Translations under genes and position numbers: made by a program | Shown here: one piece after another, positions 1 through 8,071 of the stretch | Position numbering within the stretch: position 1 is the stretch's first letter | Layout: each line of letters begins with the position of its first letter | Notes under the pieces: generated by a model | What the model was told of the DNA's origin: nothing | Database searches by the model: none | Seen by the model: only the letters and a program-made list of their open reading frames with translations | Origin: Lachnospiraceae bacterium | GTDB lineage: Bacteria > Bacillota > Clostridia > Lachnospirales > Lachnospiraceae | Length of the DNA stretch: 25,963 nucleotides | Direction: 5' to 3' | Assembly (NCBI GenBank): GCA_900766925.1 | Contig: CAAFXG010000168.1 | Coordinates: 1 to 25,963 of the forward strand

Positions 1-24
1 CACGCCGTAATTACAATAGATTTT

Positions 25-79
25 TACGATTTTAACGTATTTCTGCATATTGCATAAAATAAATTACGTTATTAACGTA
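25..79. promoter_or_regulatory. Pair of candidate repressor operators
   Basis: Positions 65-79 form a 15-bp near-perfect palindrome, TACGTTA-T-TAACGTA, with 7-bp arms and one central base. A second copy with the same layout lies at 25-39, with a perfect right arm (TAACGTA, 33-39) and a degenerate left arm (TACGATT). The two sites are exactly 40 bp apart, about four helical turns, and both lie just upstream of the promoter of the repressor gene. This spacing suits cooperative binding by a dimeric Cro/CI-type repressor. The binding role is inferred; the repeats are seen directly. Confidence 0.55.
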
Positions 80-98
80 TTTTTTGTGCATTTTTGTG

Positions 99-122
99 TA
101 TAATATATATAGAGGAGTTGAT
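99..122 (+). promoter_or_regulatory. Promoter -10 and ribosome site of the repressor-integrase operon
   Basis: A consensus -10 box TATAAT lies at 99-104, followed by a GAGGAG ribosome site at 112-117 before the ATG at 128. No good -35 box is visible at the expected distance (76-81 reads CGTATT), and this is where the palindromic operator at 65-79 overlaps. The promoter may therefore be weak or autoregulated. Confidence 0.5.
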
Positions 123-127
123 AAAAA

Positions 128-505
128 ATGAAGATATTTAATAACACACTATTAAAGGAATGCAGAAAAAACAAAGGATTGACGCAATATGACGCGTCTA
201 AAATAATCGGTGTGGCGCGTACTACTTATGCCGACTACGAAAACGGAAAAATACAACCGCCTATAGATAAAATCCGTAAAATATCCGATTGGCTAGACTT
301 GCCGATTGAAAAACTTATGAATATACAATATGCAGATTATGCAGAATTAGATTACAAGCCAGAGATAGTCAATGCACTTGATGATATTGCAAGCGAAATA
401 AAAAGCCTGAGTCTGAAAAACCAAGAAAAGTACCTTATCATAAATCTACTAGACTATATCGCACAAAACTACATGAAAAGAGAAAGATCTGTAATAAATG
501 ACTAG
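128..505 (+). CDS. Cro/CI-type HTH repressor
   Basis: This 125-residue protein has an N-terminal XRE/Cro-CI helix-turn-helix at about residues 6-62. The recognition region contains the usual LTQYDASKIIGVARTTYADYE pattern (L18 to E38, shown as its hallmark TQ..A..IGV....Y..YE positions), followed by the typical PP..K...I..WL half. The C-terminal half is a short helical segment with no protease or peptidase domain, so it is not a LexA-like cleavable repressor. It sits directly downstream of palindromic operators and overlaps the integrase gene by 8 bp, which makes it the best candidate for the lysogeny repressor. An alternative is a Cro-like or integrase-specific regulator. Confidence 0.85.
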   Translation: MKIFNNTLLKECRKNKGLTQYDASKIIGVARTTYADYENGKIQPPIDKIRKISDWLDLPIEKLMNIQYADYAELDYKPEIVNALDDIASEIKSLSLKNQEKYLIINLLDYIAQNYMKRERSVIND

Positions 506-1853
506 GGTAGCATTGTACGTTAGAGTTTCCACGTCAGAGCAGGCAATCAATGGCTTGTCATTAGAAGCACAAAGAGAAGCACTGACTAAGTACGCAAAAG
601 AAAAAGGATATAGCATAGTAGATACTTACGCTGATGAAGGTATAACGGCGCGCAAACAATTAAAAAACAGAAAAGAACTGCAACGCCTACTTTCAGACGT
701 AAAAAAAGACAAGATAGACTTAATACTTGTAACAAAACTAGATAGATGGTTTCGTAATATAAAAGACTATTACCAAGTGCAGGAAATACTAGAAGCTCAC
801 AACTGCAACTGGAAAACAATTTTTGAAAACTACGACACGTCAACTGCAAGCGGTAGGCTACATATAAACATCATGCTTTCAGTAAACCAAGATGAATGTG
901 ACCGCACAAGTGAGCGTATAAAGGCAGTATTCAAGCATAAAAAGGAAAACAAGGAAGTCTGCTCTGGCAACGTACCATATGGATATTACATTGACGAAAA
1001 CAAGCATATGCAGATAGACGAAGCAAAAGCAAAGGAAATACAGGACGCATATAACTATTATGAGCTTCACAATAACGTGCAACAAACACGCAAATATCTG
1101 TCAGACAAGTACGGATATATAACATACACCGCTACAAGAAAAAGGCTGACACATGAAGCATACACAGGAACATACAATGGCATTAAGGACTTTTGCCCGG
1201 CAATTATATTAGAAAAGCAATACAAGAATGTGCAACGCTTAATAGGAATGAATAAAAAGCAGTATAAGCCTAAAGCACCGCAGGAAGAGTATATATTTAG
1301 TGGTATGATAAAATGCAAGGCGTGTGGCGGATCATTTAGTGCAAATAGAATGTTCCGTAGTGGCAAATGCTATAAATTTTATAGATGCCAGCGCGCAAAG
1401 CGTGAGCAAAATTGCACCAATAAATACACTATATCGGAAAAAGGTATACTCGAAACATACTTGCTCGCAAACATAAAAAATGAATTAAGCAAGTATAAAA
1501 TCAGCTATGAAGTAAAGCAGGCTAACAAGGATATACAAGACCTGCAAAATAGGCTAGTAAAGGCACGAAATAAGCTCGATAAATTAAAAGACCTATATTT
1601 GGACGACCTTATAGACAAAGACGCGTATAAAGGCGAATACGCACGCTTAAACGGTATAATATCAGACCTTGAGAATGAAATAAATAACGATAGCGATTTT
1701 GATATAGAGTCAATAAATAAAATACTATCGCTTGACTTTGAAAGCATATACAACACACTGCAACCAAACGAAAAACGATATATCTGGCAGTCAATAATTG
1801 ATTATATAGAAGTAGGCGACAATAGAGAAGATATAACAATACATTTTAGATAA
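498..1853 (+). CDS. int: Large serine integrase
   Basis: A 451-residue large serine recombinase that would integrate and excise the phage genome. The N-terminal resolvase domain (about 3-145) opens with YVRVSTSEQ, placing the nucleophile at Ser11. The recombinase domain follows (about 155-260). A zinc-ribbon has its four cysteines at 273, 276, 297 and 306 (CKAC ... RCQ ... C), and a coiled-coil runs at about 340-395. Length and domain order are normal for the phiC31/TP901-1/A118 class. The ATG at 498 lies inside the end of the repressor gene, with only a poor ribosome site, so translation is probably coupled to the repressor. A directionality factor was not found in this window. Confidence 0.96.
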   Translation: MTRVALYVRVSTSEQAINGLSLEAQREALTKYAKEKGYSIVDTYADEGITARKQLKNRKELQRLLSDVKKDKIDLILVTKLDRWFRNIKDYYQVQEILEAHNCNWKTIFENYDTSTASGRLHINIMLSVNQDECDRTSERIKAVFKHKKENKEVCSGNVPYGYYIDENKHMQIDEAKAKEIQDAYNYYELHNNVQQTRKYLSDKYGYITYTATRKRLTHEAYTGTYNGIKDFCPAIILEKQYKNVQRLIGMNKKQYKPKAPQEEYIFSGMIKCKACGGSFSANRMFRSGKCYKFYRCQRAKREQNCTNKYTISEKGILETYLLANIKNELSKYKISYEVKQANKDIQDLQNRLVKARNKLDKLKDLYLDDLIDKDAYKGEYARLNGIISDLENEINNDSDFDIESINKILSLDFESIYNTLQPNEKRYIWQSIIDYIEVGDNREDITIHFR

Positions 1854-1881
1854 AAAAAGAGGGCGTGTGCCCTCTTCTTTT
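1852..1881. terminator. Bidirectional terminator between integrase and lysis genes
   Basis: An 8-bp GC-rich stem, AAGAGGGC (1857-1864) and GCCCTCTT (1869-1876), is closed by a GTGT loop. It is flanked by A7 on the left, which reads as U7 on the minus strand, and by CTTTT on the right. It begins at the integrase stop codon and would stop both the integrase transcript and the minus-strand late transcript ending at the holin. The minus-strand version is the stronger. Confidence 0.85.
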
Positions 1882-1925
1882 GTAGTGTCTAGCGAATACT
1901 GCCATTAGGCAAGCGTGTCTAAACC

Positions 1926-2114
1926 CTACTGCACTTCTGGCAGCCCTGCAATACTTGTAAGCACTGATAAAATACCTGCAAGAATTGATGCAGAAGCAAC
2001 CATAATCCAATCCACGTCACCCAATACCGCGCTAGTACCTATTGTTGCAACTGCAGTCTGTGCGATAGTCTTGATTGCTCTAACTCCTGCCGCCTTTAAC
2101 CATTTCTTATCCAT
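1926..2114 (-). CDS. r1t-type holin
   Basis: A 62-residue membrane protein matching the phage r1t-type holin pattern: an N-terminal charged start (MDKKWLKAAGVRAIKT), a first hydrophobic segment at about 18-32, an acidic turn (GDVDW, about 32-36), and a second hydrophobic segment at about 36-56. Holins of this family make lesions in the cell membrane that release the endolysin. The start has a good GAAAGGGG ribosome site. It is the last gene of the late transcript. The endolysin is unusually far away, at 23818-24576. Confidence 0.85.
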   Translation of the reverse strand: MDKKWLKAAGVRAIKTIAQTAVATIGTSAVLGDVDWIMVASASILAGILSVLTSIAGLPEVQ

Positions 2115-2117
2115 ATG

Positions 2118-2366
2118 CTACCCCTTTCTTAATTCATCTATATCCTTTTTAATATCCGCAATCTGTTGCTCAACAACTGGCATACGCCTTGCGAAATTAT
2201 TATGCTCCCTTACTTCCCTTGTAAGTTCCTCAATCTTGCAATCCGTAACCGCCTGTGACGTGCTTAGCGCGTCCTCAATTTTCCTGTTTGAACCAATGTT
2301 AGAAATAATAACACCCAGTACCGATAAACCGCCTGTAATTAAAGCCACAATAACTGCATCTGTCAT
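2118..2366 (-). CDS. Holin-associated membrane coiled-coil protein
   Basis: An 82-residue protein with a hydrophobic N-terminal segment (about residues 5-22) followed by a charged, helical, probably coiled-coil tail (about 28-80) containing the motif REVREHNN and a run of I/L heptads. Proteins of this shape, with one membrane segment plus coiled coil and an HNN motif, are common next to phage holins in Firmicutes. They are often labelled XhlA/hemolysin-like or unknown lysis-cassette proteins. The ATG directly follows the stop of the upstream tail gene (TAAATG), so translation is coupled. Exact role in lysis is not known. Confidence 0.7.
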   Translation of the reverse strand: MTDAVIVALITGGLSVLGVIISNIGSNRKIEDALSTSQAVTDCKIEELTREVREHNNFARRMPVVEQQIADIKKDIDELRKG

Positions 2367-3947
2367 TTATACACCTGCGCTTTCTGTCAGCGTGTATGTG
2401 ATTTTCATAGTCTGACTTGCAGTCTTTATTACTGGCTCATCAAGGTTATTCTTGGTAGTCAGTATAAATGGATTTAATTTAGGCGTGCAACGCATATAAT
2501 AACCACCGCTTCCATTACTATCATATACAATCGCGCCGTCTGTCATAATTGGCTTATACATTTTAATAACATTGTAAGATTCACTTACCGCAACCGTATT
2601 GCATTTCTTAGCAACGCCAGTAGTTAAGTCAATAATATACATATCATACGGTTCACAACCTCTTAACTCTCCGAATGTTACAATCGCGGTATTATTATTA
2701 ACTATCTTAGGACAAAAATTCAATGAATTTCTAAAATTAAGATTGTATGGTATAAAGTCTTCACCGCCTATCTTAACTTTCACTACTTTTGCGTTGTCAG
2801 TGCGGTTTATTACATACATACGCGCGTCTACACCTGCACCACCTATCATAAGTATATGGTCGTTTGAAATATACAAGCCATAGCGCGCTCCATCACCATT
2901 CAAAGCTATACCGTAAATACTTAATGGCTGATTAGTAGTATTTGTCATGGTATAGTTAGTGACCTTATAGTCATTAACTAAGTCTATATCAACATACGGC
3001 AGTGTCGCGTTTGGCGCAAGTGCAGTCTTAAGGCTATAAGGAAATACTATTAACTTGTTATCACGTTTATTAAAGTGCAAGCCTACTACACCATATCGAT
3101 AATCGTCTGTGCGCGTATACGCCAAGTTCACAATTTCAGTCGGTATCTGCACGTCAATGGTTTCAATATACTTAGCGCGTCCTGTCGTTGCTGATATACT
3201 AACGCTATTGAACTGAAACTTGAATTTGTATAACTTTAATATACCGCCGTTACCTACTAGGTTATATGCTCTATTGCCATAAATATAGTCAATATTTCTA
3301 TAATCTACTGCATAGATATATTCTCCTACAATAGCCACTGGACATAGACTATAAGAAGTAACGCCATCAATCGTTGCGTTTGAGTCTATAAGGTTGTAAG
3401 CATTAAACGCACCTTTGCTATTATCACCACTAGCGGTACTATTATTATTTATATAAGCCTCTTCACCTAGCCTATACGATACATACTCACTATTTACCGG
3501 CGCGTCACTTGCACCGATTTTACCCATAGCAATCGGGCACAATGCAATAGACTGTATCGTTCCGTTACCCTGCGACGTTCCAAAATCCCACACTAACTTA
3601 TAACTTCCGTCTTCCTGCAATCCACTTTCTGCAATGTTACGGCTACCCCTTGATAAATCCTGTCCACTGTATGCAGTATTAGAAGCATAGCCTGTAATCT
3701 TTGTACTTGGTATTGCATAATCTGACGCGTCGTCGTTTAGCCTATCGTCAAATAGCAATAAACCGCCGAATATAGTGCCTGCATAAGTGTAGTCATAAAA
3801 ATTCAACTTATGAATTAATGGCATATCGCCCATATATGACCTAAACATATCCGCAACGGCGTTAGTTATCATATTGTCATGCTTAATTATCTGCTTAGTG
3901 CCGTCTGCGTTAGTCAGCTCTATTGTAGCACTACCTTTTATCGCCAT
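2367..3947 (-). CDS. Tail or receptor-binding structural protein
   Basis: A 526-residue, beta-rich protein starting with MAIKGSATIELTNADGTK and the phrase NMITNAVADMF. This opening resembles phage tail-tip proteins of Firmicutes that begin with an IELTD..TG segment. The centre has repeated strand/turn segments rich in Tyr, Asn and Gly. The C-terminus (about 505-522, TASQTMKITYTL) is similar to the end of the next upstream gene product (SAQTMRLKVSL), so the two share a terminal domain. No enzyme motif is seen. Position after the tail hub and before the holin fits a distal tail or host-recognition protein. The specific receptor cannot be inferred. Confidence 0.6.
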   Translation of the reverse strand: MAIKGSATIELTNADGTKQIIKHDNMITNAVADMFRSYMGDMPLIHKLNFYDYTYAGTIFGGLLLFDDRLNDDASDYAIPSTKITGYASNTAYSGQDLSRGSRNIAESGLQEDGSYKLVWDFGTSQGNGTIQSIALCPIAMGKIGASDAPVNSEYVSYRLGEEAYINNNSTASGDNSKGAFNAYNLIDSNATIDGVTSYSLCPVAIVGEYIYAVDYRNIDYIYGNRAYNLVGNGGILKLYKFKFQFNSVSISATTGRAKYIETIDVQIPTEIVNLAYTRTDDYRYGVVGLHFNKRDNKLIVFPYSLKTALAPNATLPYVDIDLVNDYKVTNYTMTNTTNQPLSIYGIALNGDGARYGLYISNDHILMIGGAGVDARMYVINRTDNAKVVKVKIGGEDFIPYNLNFRNSLNFCPKIVNNNTAIVTFGELRGCEPYDMYIIDLTTGVAKKCNTVAVSESYNVIKMYKPIMTDGAIVYDSNGSGGYYMRCTPKLNPFILTTKNNLDEPVIKTASQTMKITYTLTESAGV

Positions 3948-3961
3948 ATTATTTCCCCTTT

Positions 3962-5671
3962 CTATACTGGTGGAGTATTATTAAAATTAAATTTAATTTG
4001 TGTGACAGTGTCTACTCCGTCAAGTGATACCTTAAGTCTCATAGTCTGCGCGCTATTTATAACGCTAGACCACGCTTCTGTTGGTATAGCCATAAGCTCA
4101 CTTGCAGTCATGCCAACGTCTGACGCGCTCCACTCACCATTATTATATGCCATCCACATACCACCGTCAAACGATAGCAACACTGTCGCACCATCACTTG
4201 CCGTTGCTTCTACACTTGTTATACCGTATATACTACTGTGACCTACACTTACATTATCACCTATTATATCGTGAGTGCCAGTAGGTACACCCTGTACTAC
4301 CGCATTAAGACGCGGTACATCGCTTGCATCTGCCCAGCATAACACCTCTGGCGCACTTAACGTCATAAGTAATGCGCCGTCCGGTATTGTATCACTTCCG
4401 TTATTAATAAATAACTGTGCATTTAATGTTCCACTGACTTCCATAAGTGTACCATTTTGAACCGTATATATAGTGCCATTATTTCTGATTAAATAATATA
4501 GCGCATTTACTAACTGCACACATTCAACAATGGCGATATTAGCGCTCCCACTGCTATTTGACGTTGTAAATTCATGTGATAATGAACCGCTACCATCATC
4601 AAACCAACACGCAAGTCGTTCTTCTGTATTATCTCCCTGTAATTTAGTTAAATCACTTGGATCGCATACTTGCATTCGTCCTGTTCCTGTTTGATAAAGG
4701 CTTGACGTAACTCCGTATAATATTACATCATTCGCATTGCTCTTATTTGCTGTAACTTTATAATCCCCATTTCCAATATTAGCCATATCTTTACGCATGA
4801 CAATATTGAATTTTCCGCTAAATTCTCCACATACAAGATATATCCTACCTGTTGTTGTCTGTGTCAATGTTATAGTTTCTGTGATACTTTCTACTTTCTT
4901 TTTTGCAAAATAAAGTTTGTGGGCTAAAGAGGAGCTTGCTTCATTGTTACCACCACCGATTTTTTCCCAGCCATCCGATAATGTAGGTTCATTTCCGCTA
5001 CCTCTTATTGCATACGCTAATATAAGAGTATTCCCTAATGTGCAATTATCCATAGTTAAACTACACGACGTTGCACCGTTGCTTGAATTTTCAGATTGCT
5101 GAATTAATTTATAATTACTTTCTGAATAACTAAACGCGCCACTTCCTTTATTGTAATAATATTCCTGCTCAACCTGTTCATAAAGGCATGGTATATCGTT
5201 ATCATCAAGCACTGGGATAAAATCTTTAATAAGTACGTCATTATTATATATTTTACAATATTCAAGACAGAAGCTTCCTAAAGAGTTAGGAAGCGTTGCA
5301 CTACCTTTCCTGTTTTGTGCAAATAAATACATTGAATATAATGATTGGAATTCTACATAATTATATGTATATGCCACTACATCATTAAATTTCACAACAT
5401 TTTTGTTAAAATCAATCACTGCATTTTTAATTATAGAAAAGTTTGTAGTTTGATTTCCGTACGCACTAAACATTTTTTGTGAGGAATAATCGTAATCATT
5501 TATAAGTGAATAATTTAATGTATTCCAACCTTGTGACCATGAATTAAAGAAATATGAATTTTGTTCAGCATTATATACAGACATAACAACCCTTGTATCT
5601 TGATTAGGCATAAAATTGGTGTCAATATATTCATTTCCTGTTTTATTGCGTATCCAAGCTAATTTTTTCAT
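3962..5671 (-). CDS. Tail protein with LamG-like N-terminal domain
   Basis: A 569-residue protein. Residues about 8-178 look like the concanavalin/LamG-like fold widespread in phage and surface proteins: GNEYIDTNFMPNQDTRV at the start, YLFAQNRKG in the middle, and a closing segment FIPVLDDNDIPCLYEQV...YYNKGSGAF. A second beta-sandwich region follows (about 185-380). The last about 170 residues resemble phage tail sequence and share an AQTM(R/K) motif with the neighbouring downstream protein. The part encoding residues 1-390 is much poorer in GC than the 3' part (sample blocks: 14/60 at 5401-5460, 28/60 at 4261-4320). It probably binds carbohydrate on the host surface. The ATG overlaps the stop of the tail hub gene (ATGA). 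Confidence 0.65.
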   Translation of the reverse strand: MKKLAWIRNKTGNEYIDTNFMPNQDTRVVMSVYNAEQNSYFFNSWSQGWNTLNYSLINDYDYSSQKMFSAYGNQTTNFSIIKNAVIDFNKNVVKFNDVVAYTYNYVEFQSLYSMYLFAQNRKGSATLPNSLGSFCLEYCKIYNNDVLIKDFIPVLDDNDIPCLYEQVEQEYYYNKGSGAFSYSESNYKLIQQSENSSNGATSCSLTMDNCTLGNTLILAYAIRGSGNEPTLSDGWEKIGGGNNEASSSLAHKLYFAKKKVESITETITLTQTTTGRIYLVCGEFSGKFNIVMRKDMANIGNGDYKVTANKSNANDVILYGVTSSLYQTGTGRMQVCDPSDLTKLQGDNTEERLACWFDDGSGSLSHEFTTSNSSGSANIAIVECVQLVNALYYLIRNNGTIYTVQNGTLMEVSGTLNAQLFINNGSDTIPDGALLMTLSAPEVLCWADASDVPRLNAVVQGVPTGTHDIIGDNVSVGHSSIYGITSVEATASDGATVLLSFDGGMWMAYNNGEWSASDVGMTASELMAIPTEAWSSVINSAQTMRLKVSLDGVDTVTQIKFNFNNTPPV

Positions 5672-7713
5672 TGTTTTACCACCACGCTTTCTACTGTAAT
5701 GCCAGTATAGTCAAGTGCTACACTGCACATCTTACCAGTGTCAATAGTTTCTTCCGCGCTCTCATACGTGTAAATAGTCTTAAGCGCAAACATATCATTA
5801 TTAGTTGTGACATACTTATCATAAGTATAATTATCTGCGTATCTCGTATCGAATGTATAGTCAACGATAACCTCATCAATATTAATGAAGCCATGCGCGC
5901 CCTCAAACGTAAGACCGCCATTAAATGCCATACTAACCGCGTCAGTAAATACAATCGGAGTAGGCGTATGGAATGTATTGACAATATTATCAACAAGTTT
6001 GCACATATCAAGGCTTGTAGCAAACGGTATATCAATAATATCCTCAGTAAAGTTAAGCGTGCCGTCCCATTTTCCTGCTCCGTCAATGCCCTGTCCGTAT
6101 AAGATAGCAAGACACTCATTCTTCTTTATAGTCGCAGTCGGAACTGTCGTGTCTATATCAGCAATAGCGTATTCTGGGAATATAACTATATTAGTCTCAG
6201 TGTCTACTGTTGCGCCTGTATCTGCAAGTGCCTGCAGGAAATTGTTGTGCGTCTTTCTGTCCTTATCTTGCAAGCGCATATCGCTTTCAAAATACTCCAT
6301 AAACGCCTTAACACTTATAGTATGTCTGTCGTTATTTTCTACGGAATAAATGTCCGCAATGGTAACTATATGCTCGCCTCTTGATAAATACTTGCGGTAT
6401 AGCCTAGTTGTGTCTGCTATGGCGTCAGTATAAAACTGCAGATTAATAATGCCGTCTAAGTCTGTACTAATACGCAAGGATAATATAAATATAGGTCTAC
6501 TATCCTCAACTGCTGAATAATTTATATTTGCAATCTCGGTTTCAACGTCTTGAAAACTAATTACATCAGCATTCCTATATTCTTTTGTTACGACTGTCTT
6601 AGTCTCAATGCTACCCTCAAGGTTCGCAAGTTGTTTATTCTGCTTGTTGTTTACGTTTGCAAGTTTAGGATTGCCACCGACTGCGCGTATCTTATGCTTG
6701 CCTCTGTATGTCCAATAATAATAGGTTATAGGACTTAAATAGCTTTTATTATCCTTGCCTACATTTATATTTTCAACATAGTCGCCCAAATCAAGCGCGG
6801 GATTGCCAAGTGTTTGCAATTCAAACGGCGTATAAATAACATTTTTAAGCACGTTGTATACATTTTCAAGTATTGCATACTTTGTCTCTGGTAATCCTCT
6901 TAATATAGGTATATCGCCCATATCAAGCACCAAGCCGTCAGTAAACGCGTCTATATATTCATACGGCGCATAGTTTTCTATTGCTATAAATCTACACTTA
7001 ACTCCATTAAATTTAGTCGTGTAATCTGAGAAGCTGGCATTGGCAAATCTGTGCCTCTTATCTAGGCTCACACTTGCTTCTGTTGCGTATGGAACTAGCT
7101 TCAACTTGCCGTCCCTGTCAAATATCGCAAAACAAGCATTAATCATACATATATAAGCCAGCACGTCCCTATAAGTATCAACTGTATCTGAATAAATTGA
7201 TAGCAGGTATTCTGCGTTTGGTAAGGTATTAAATTCTTCCTCGGTCTGCGCAAGCTCAATGCTTAATTTATCCGACAAGTATGTCATTATCTGTGGCAGT
7301 GTGCCAAATGTGTCCTCGTCAACATTTACATCAAGCAACGTCATTCTATCAAGTGCTTTAATACTTATCTTGTCATTTATCCTCTTAGGCTCTGAAATTA
7401 TGAACACGCCAAGCGGTATTTCTTCCCACGCTTCACCAGTCCACAAACTCCAGTATAACTTAAGTTCTGCATCATACAGACTGTATCTGTCTACTGCGCT
7501 CTTAATCGTTATGCCACACTCAGCCGCATAAGTACAACCAAACTCAAACTCATTGTTGTTGGTACACTGATTTGTGATATATACACTGTCTTTTATAATA
7601 TCGCTATCGTCAAGGTTTATGGCAGTGCCGTTTACTGTCAGCACTGCCCTCATCTTACTTTTGCGGTGACTATCTGACACCGCCAACTTATATGCCTCGC
7701 TTACGTTATACAA
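5668..7713 (-). CDS. Tail hub / baseplate protein
   Basis: A 681-residue protein whose N-terminus (SEAYKLAVSDSHRKSKMRAV followed by VNGTAINL) and the segment GVFIISEPKRINDKISIKALDRM at about 105-130 resemble the hub proteins that form the tail tip of Firmicutes siphoviruses (Tal/gp18-like fold). It lies between a small distal-tail-like gene and the receptor-binding genes, which supports that role. No cell-wall hydrolase motif is visible, so this hub seems to lack a fused lysin. The start is TTG at 7713, 7 bases after a strong AAAGGGGG ribosome site, and no ATG is available nearby in frame. Confidence 0.65.
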   Translation of the reverse strand: MYNVSEAYKLAVSDSHRKSKMRAVLTVNGTAINLDDSDIIKDSVYITNQCTNNNEFEFGCTYAAECGITIKSAVDRYSLYDAELKLYWSLWTGEAWEEIPLGVFIISEPKRINDKISIKALDRMTLLDVNVDEDTFGTLPQIMTYLSDKLSIELAQTEEEFNTLPNAEYLLSIYSDTVDTYRDVLAYICMINACFAIFDRDGKLKLVPYATEASVSLDKRHRFANASFSDYTTKFNGVKCRFIAIENYAPYEYIDAFTDGLVLDMGDIPILRGLPETKYAILENVYNVLKNVIYTPFELQTLGNPALDLGDYVENINVGKDNKSYLSPITYYYWTYRGKHKIRAVGGNPKLANVNNKQNKQLANLEGSIETKTVVTKEYRNADVISFQDVETEIANINYSAVEDSRPIFILSLRISTDLDGIINLQFYTDAIADTTRLYRKYLSRGEHIVTIADIYSVENNDRHTISVKAFMEYFESDMRLQDKDRKTHNNFLQALADTGATVDTETNIVIFPEYAIADIDTTVPTATIKKNECLAILYGQGIDGAGKWDGTLNFTEDIIDIPFATSLDMCKLVDNIVNTFHTPTPIVFTDAVSMAFNGGLTFEGAHGFINIDEVIVDYTFDTRYADNYTYDKYVTTNNDMFALKTIYTYESAEETIDTGKMCSVALDYTGITVESVVVKQ

Positions 7714-7726
7714 ATAGTCACCCCCT

Positions 7727-8071
7727 TTATCCCTCTAGCGTAAATGATAAATTCCAATAAGTCACGTTATTGTTATCTATTGCTTTTAATTTTAGCGACC
7801 TTTCGCTACAAGTACACTTTGCGCTTAACATAGTACCATAGTAAAAATCAACATTTACTATTGCTTGAGCGCACTCGCTTGTTATGGCTTCAACCTCTTC
7901 CTGCGTTAAGTTAGTCCAACCTACCTTAATTTTAGGTACGTCGGCACGCACCTGCTCAATAAAGGTCGTGCCGTCTTCTACCTGTGTTTTCTCGCCGTTT
8001 ACGTCTGCAAAATTAACCTCAAACGTACTTGGTGACGGCGGTGTATATCCATTTAATTTAATCAGATCCAT
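7727..8071 (-). CDS. Small distal-tail-region protein
   Basis: A 114-residue protein with an N-terminal LIKLNGYTPPSPSTFEVNF segment and a C-terminal YWNLSFTLEG strand. Small proteins with this kind of start (G...P.P....V.) sit between the tape measure gene and the hub gene in many Firmicutes siphophages, where they are thought to serve as distal tail or tail-completion components. The ATG follows the tape measure stop directly (TAAATG), with GGAGGT inside the end of that gene. Function inferred only from position and shape. Confidence 0.6.
   Translation of the reverse strand: MDLIKLNGYTPPSPSTFEVNFADVNGEKTQVEDGTTFIEQVRADVPKIKVGWTNLTQEEVEAITSECAQAIVNVDFYYGTMLSAKCTCSERSLKLKAIDNNNVTYWNLSFTLEG

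Noticed and set aside
1915..2415. Long plus-strand frame of 166 codons opposite the holin genes
   Set aside because: It is the antisense of two clear lysis-region genes, has no ribosome site and gives a low-complexity Ser/Ile/Val-rich product.
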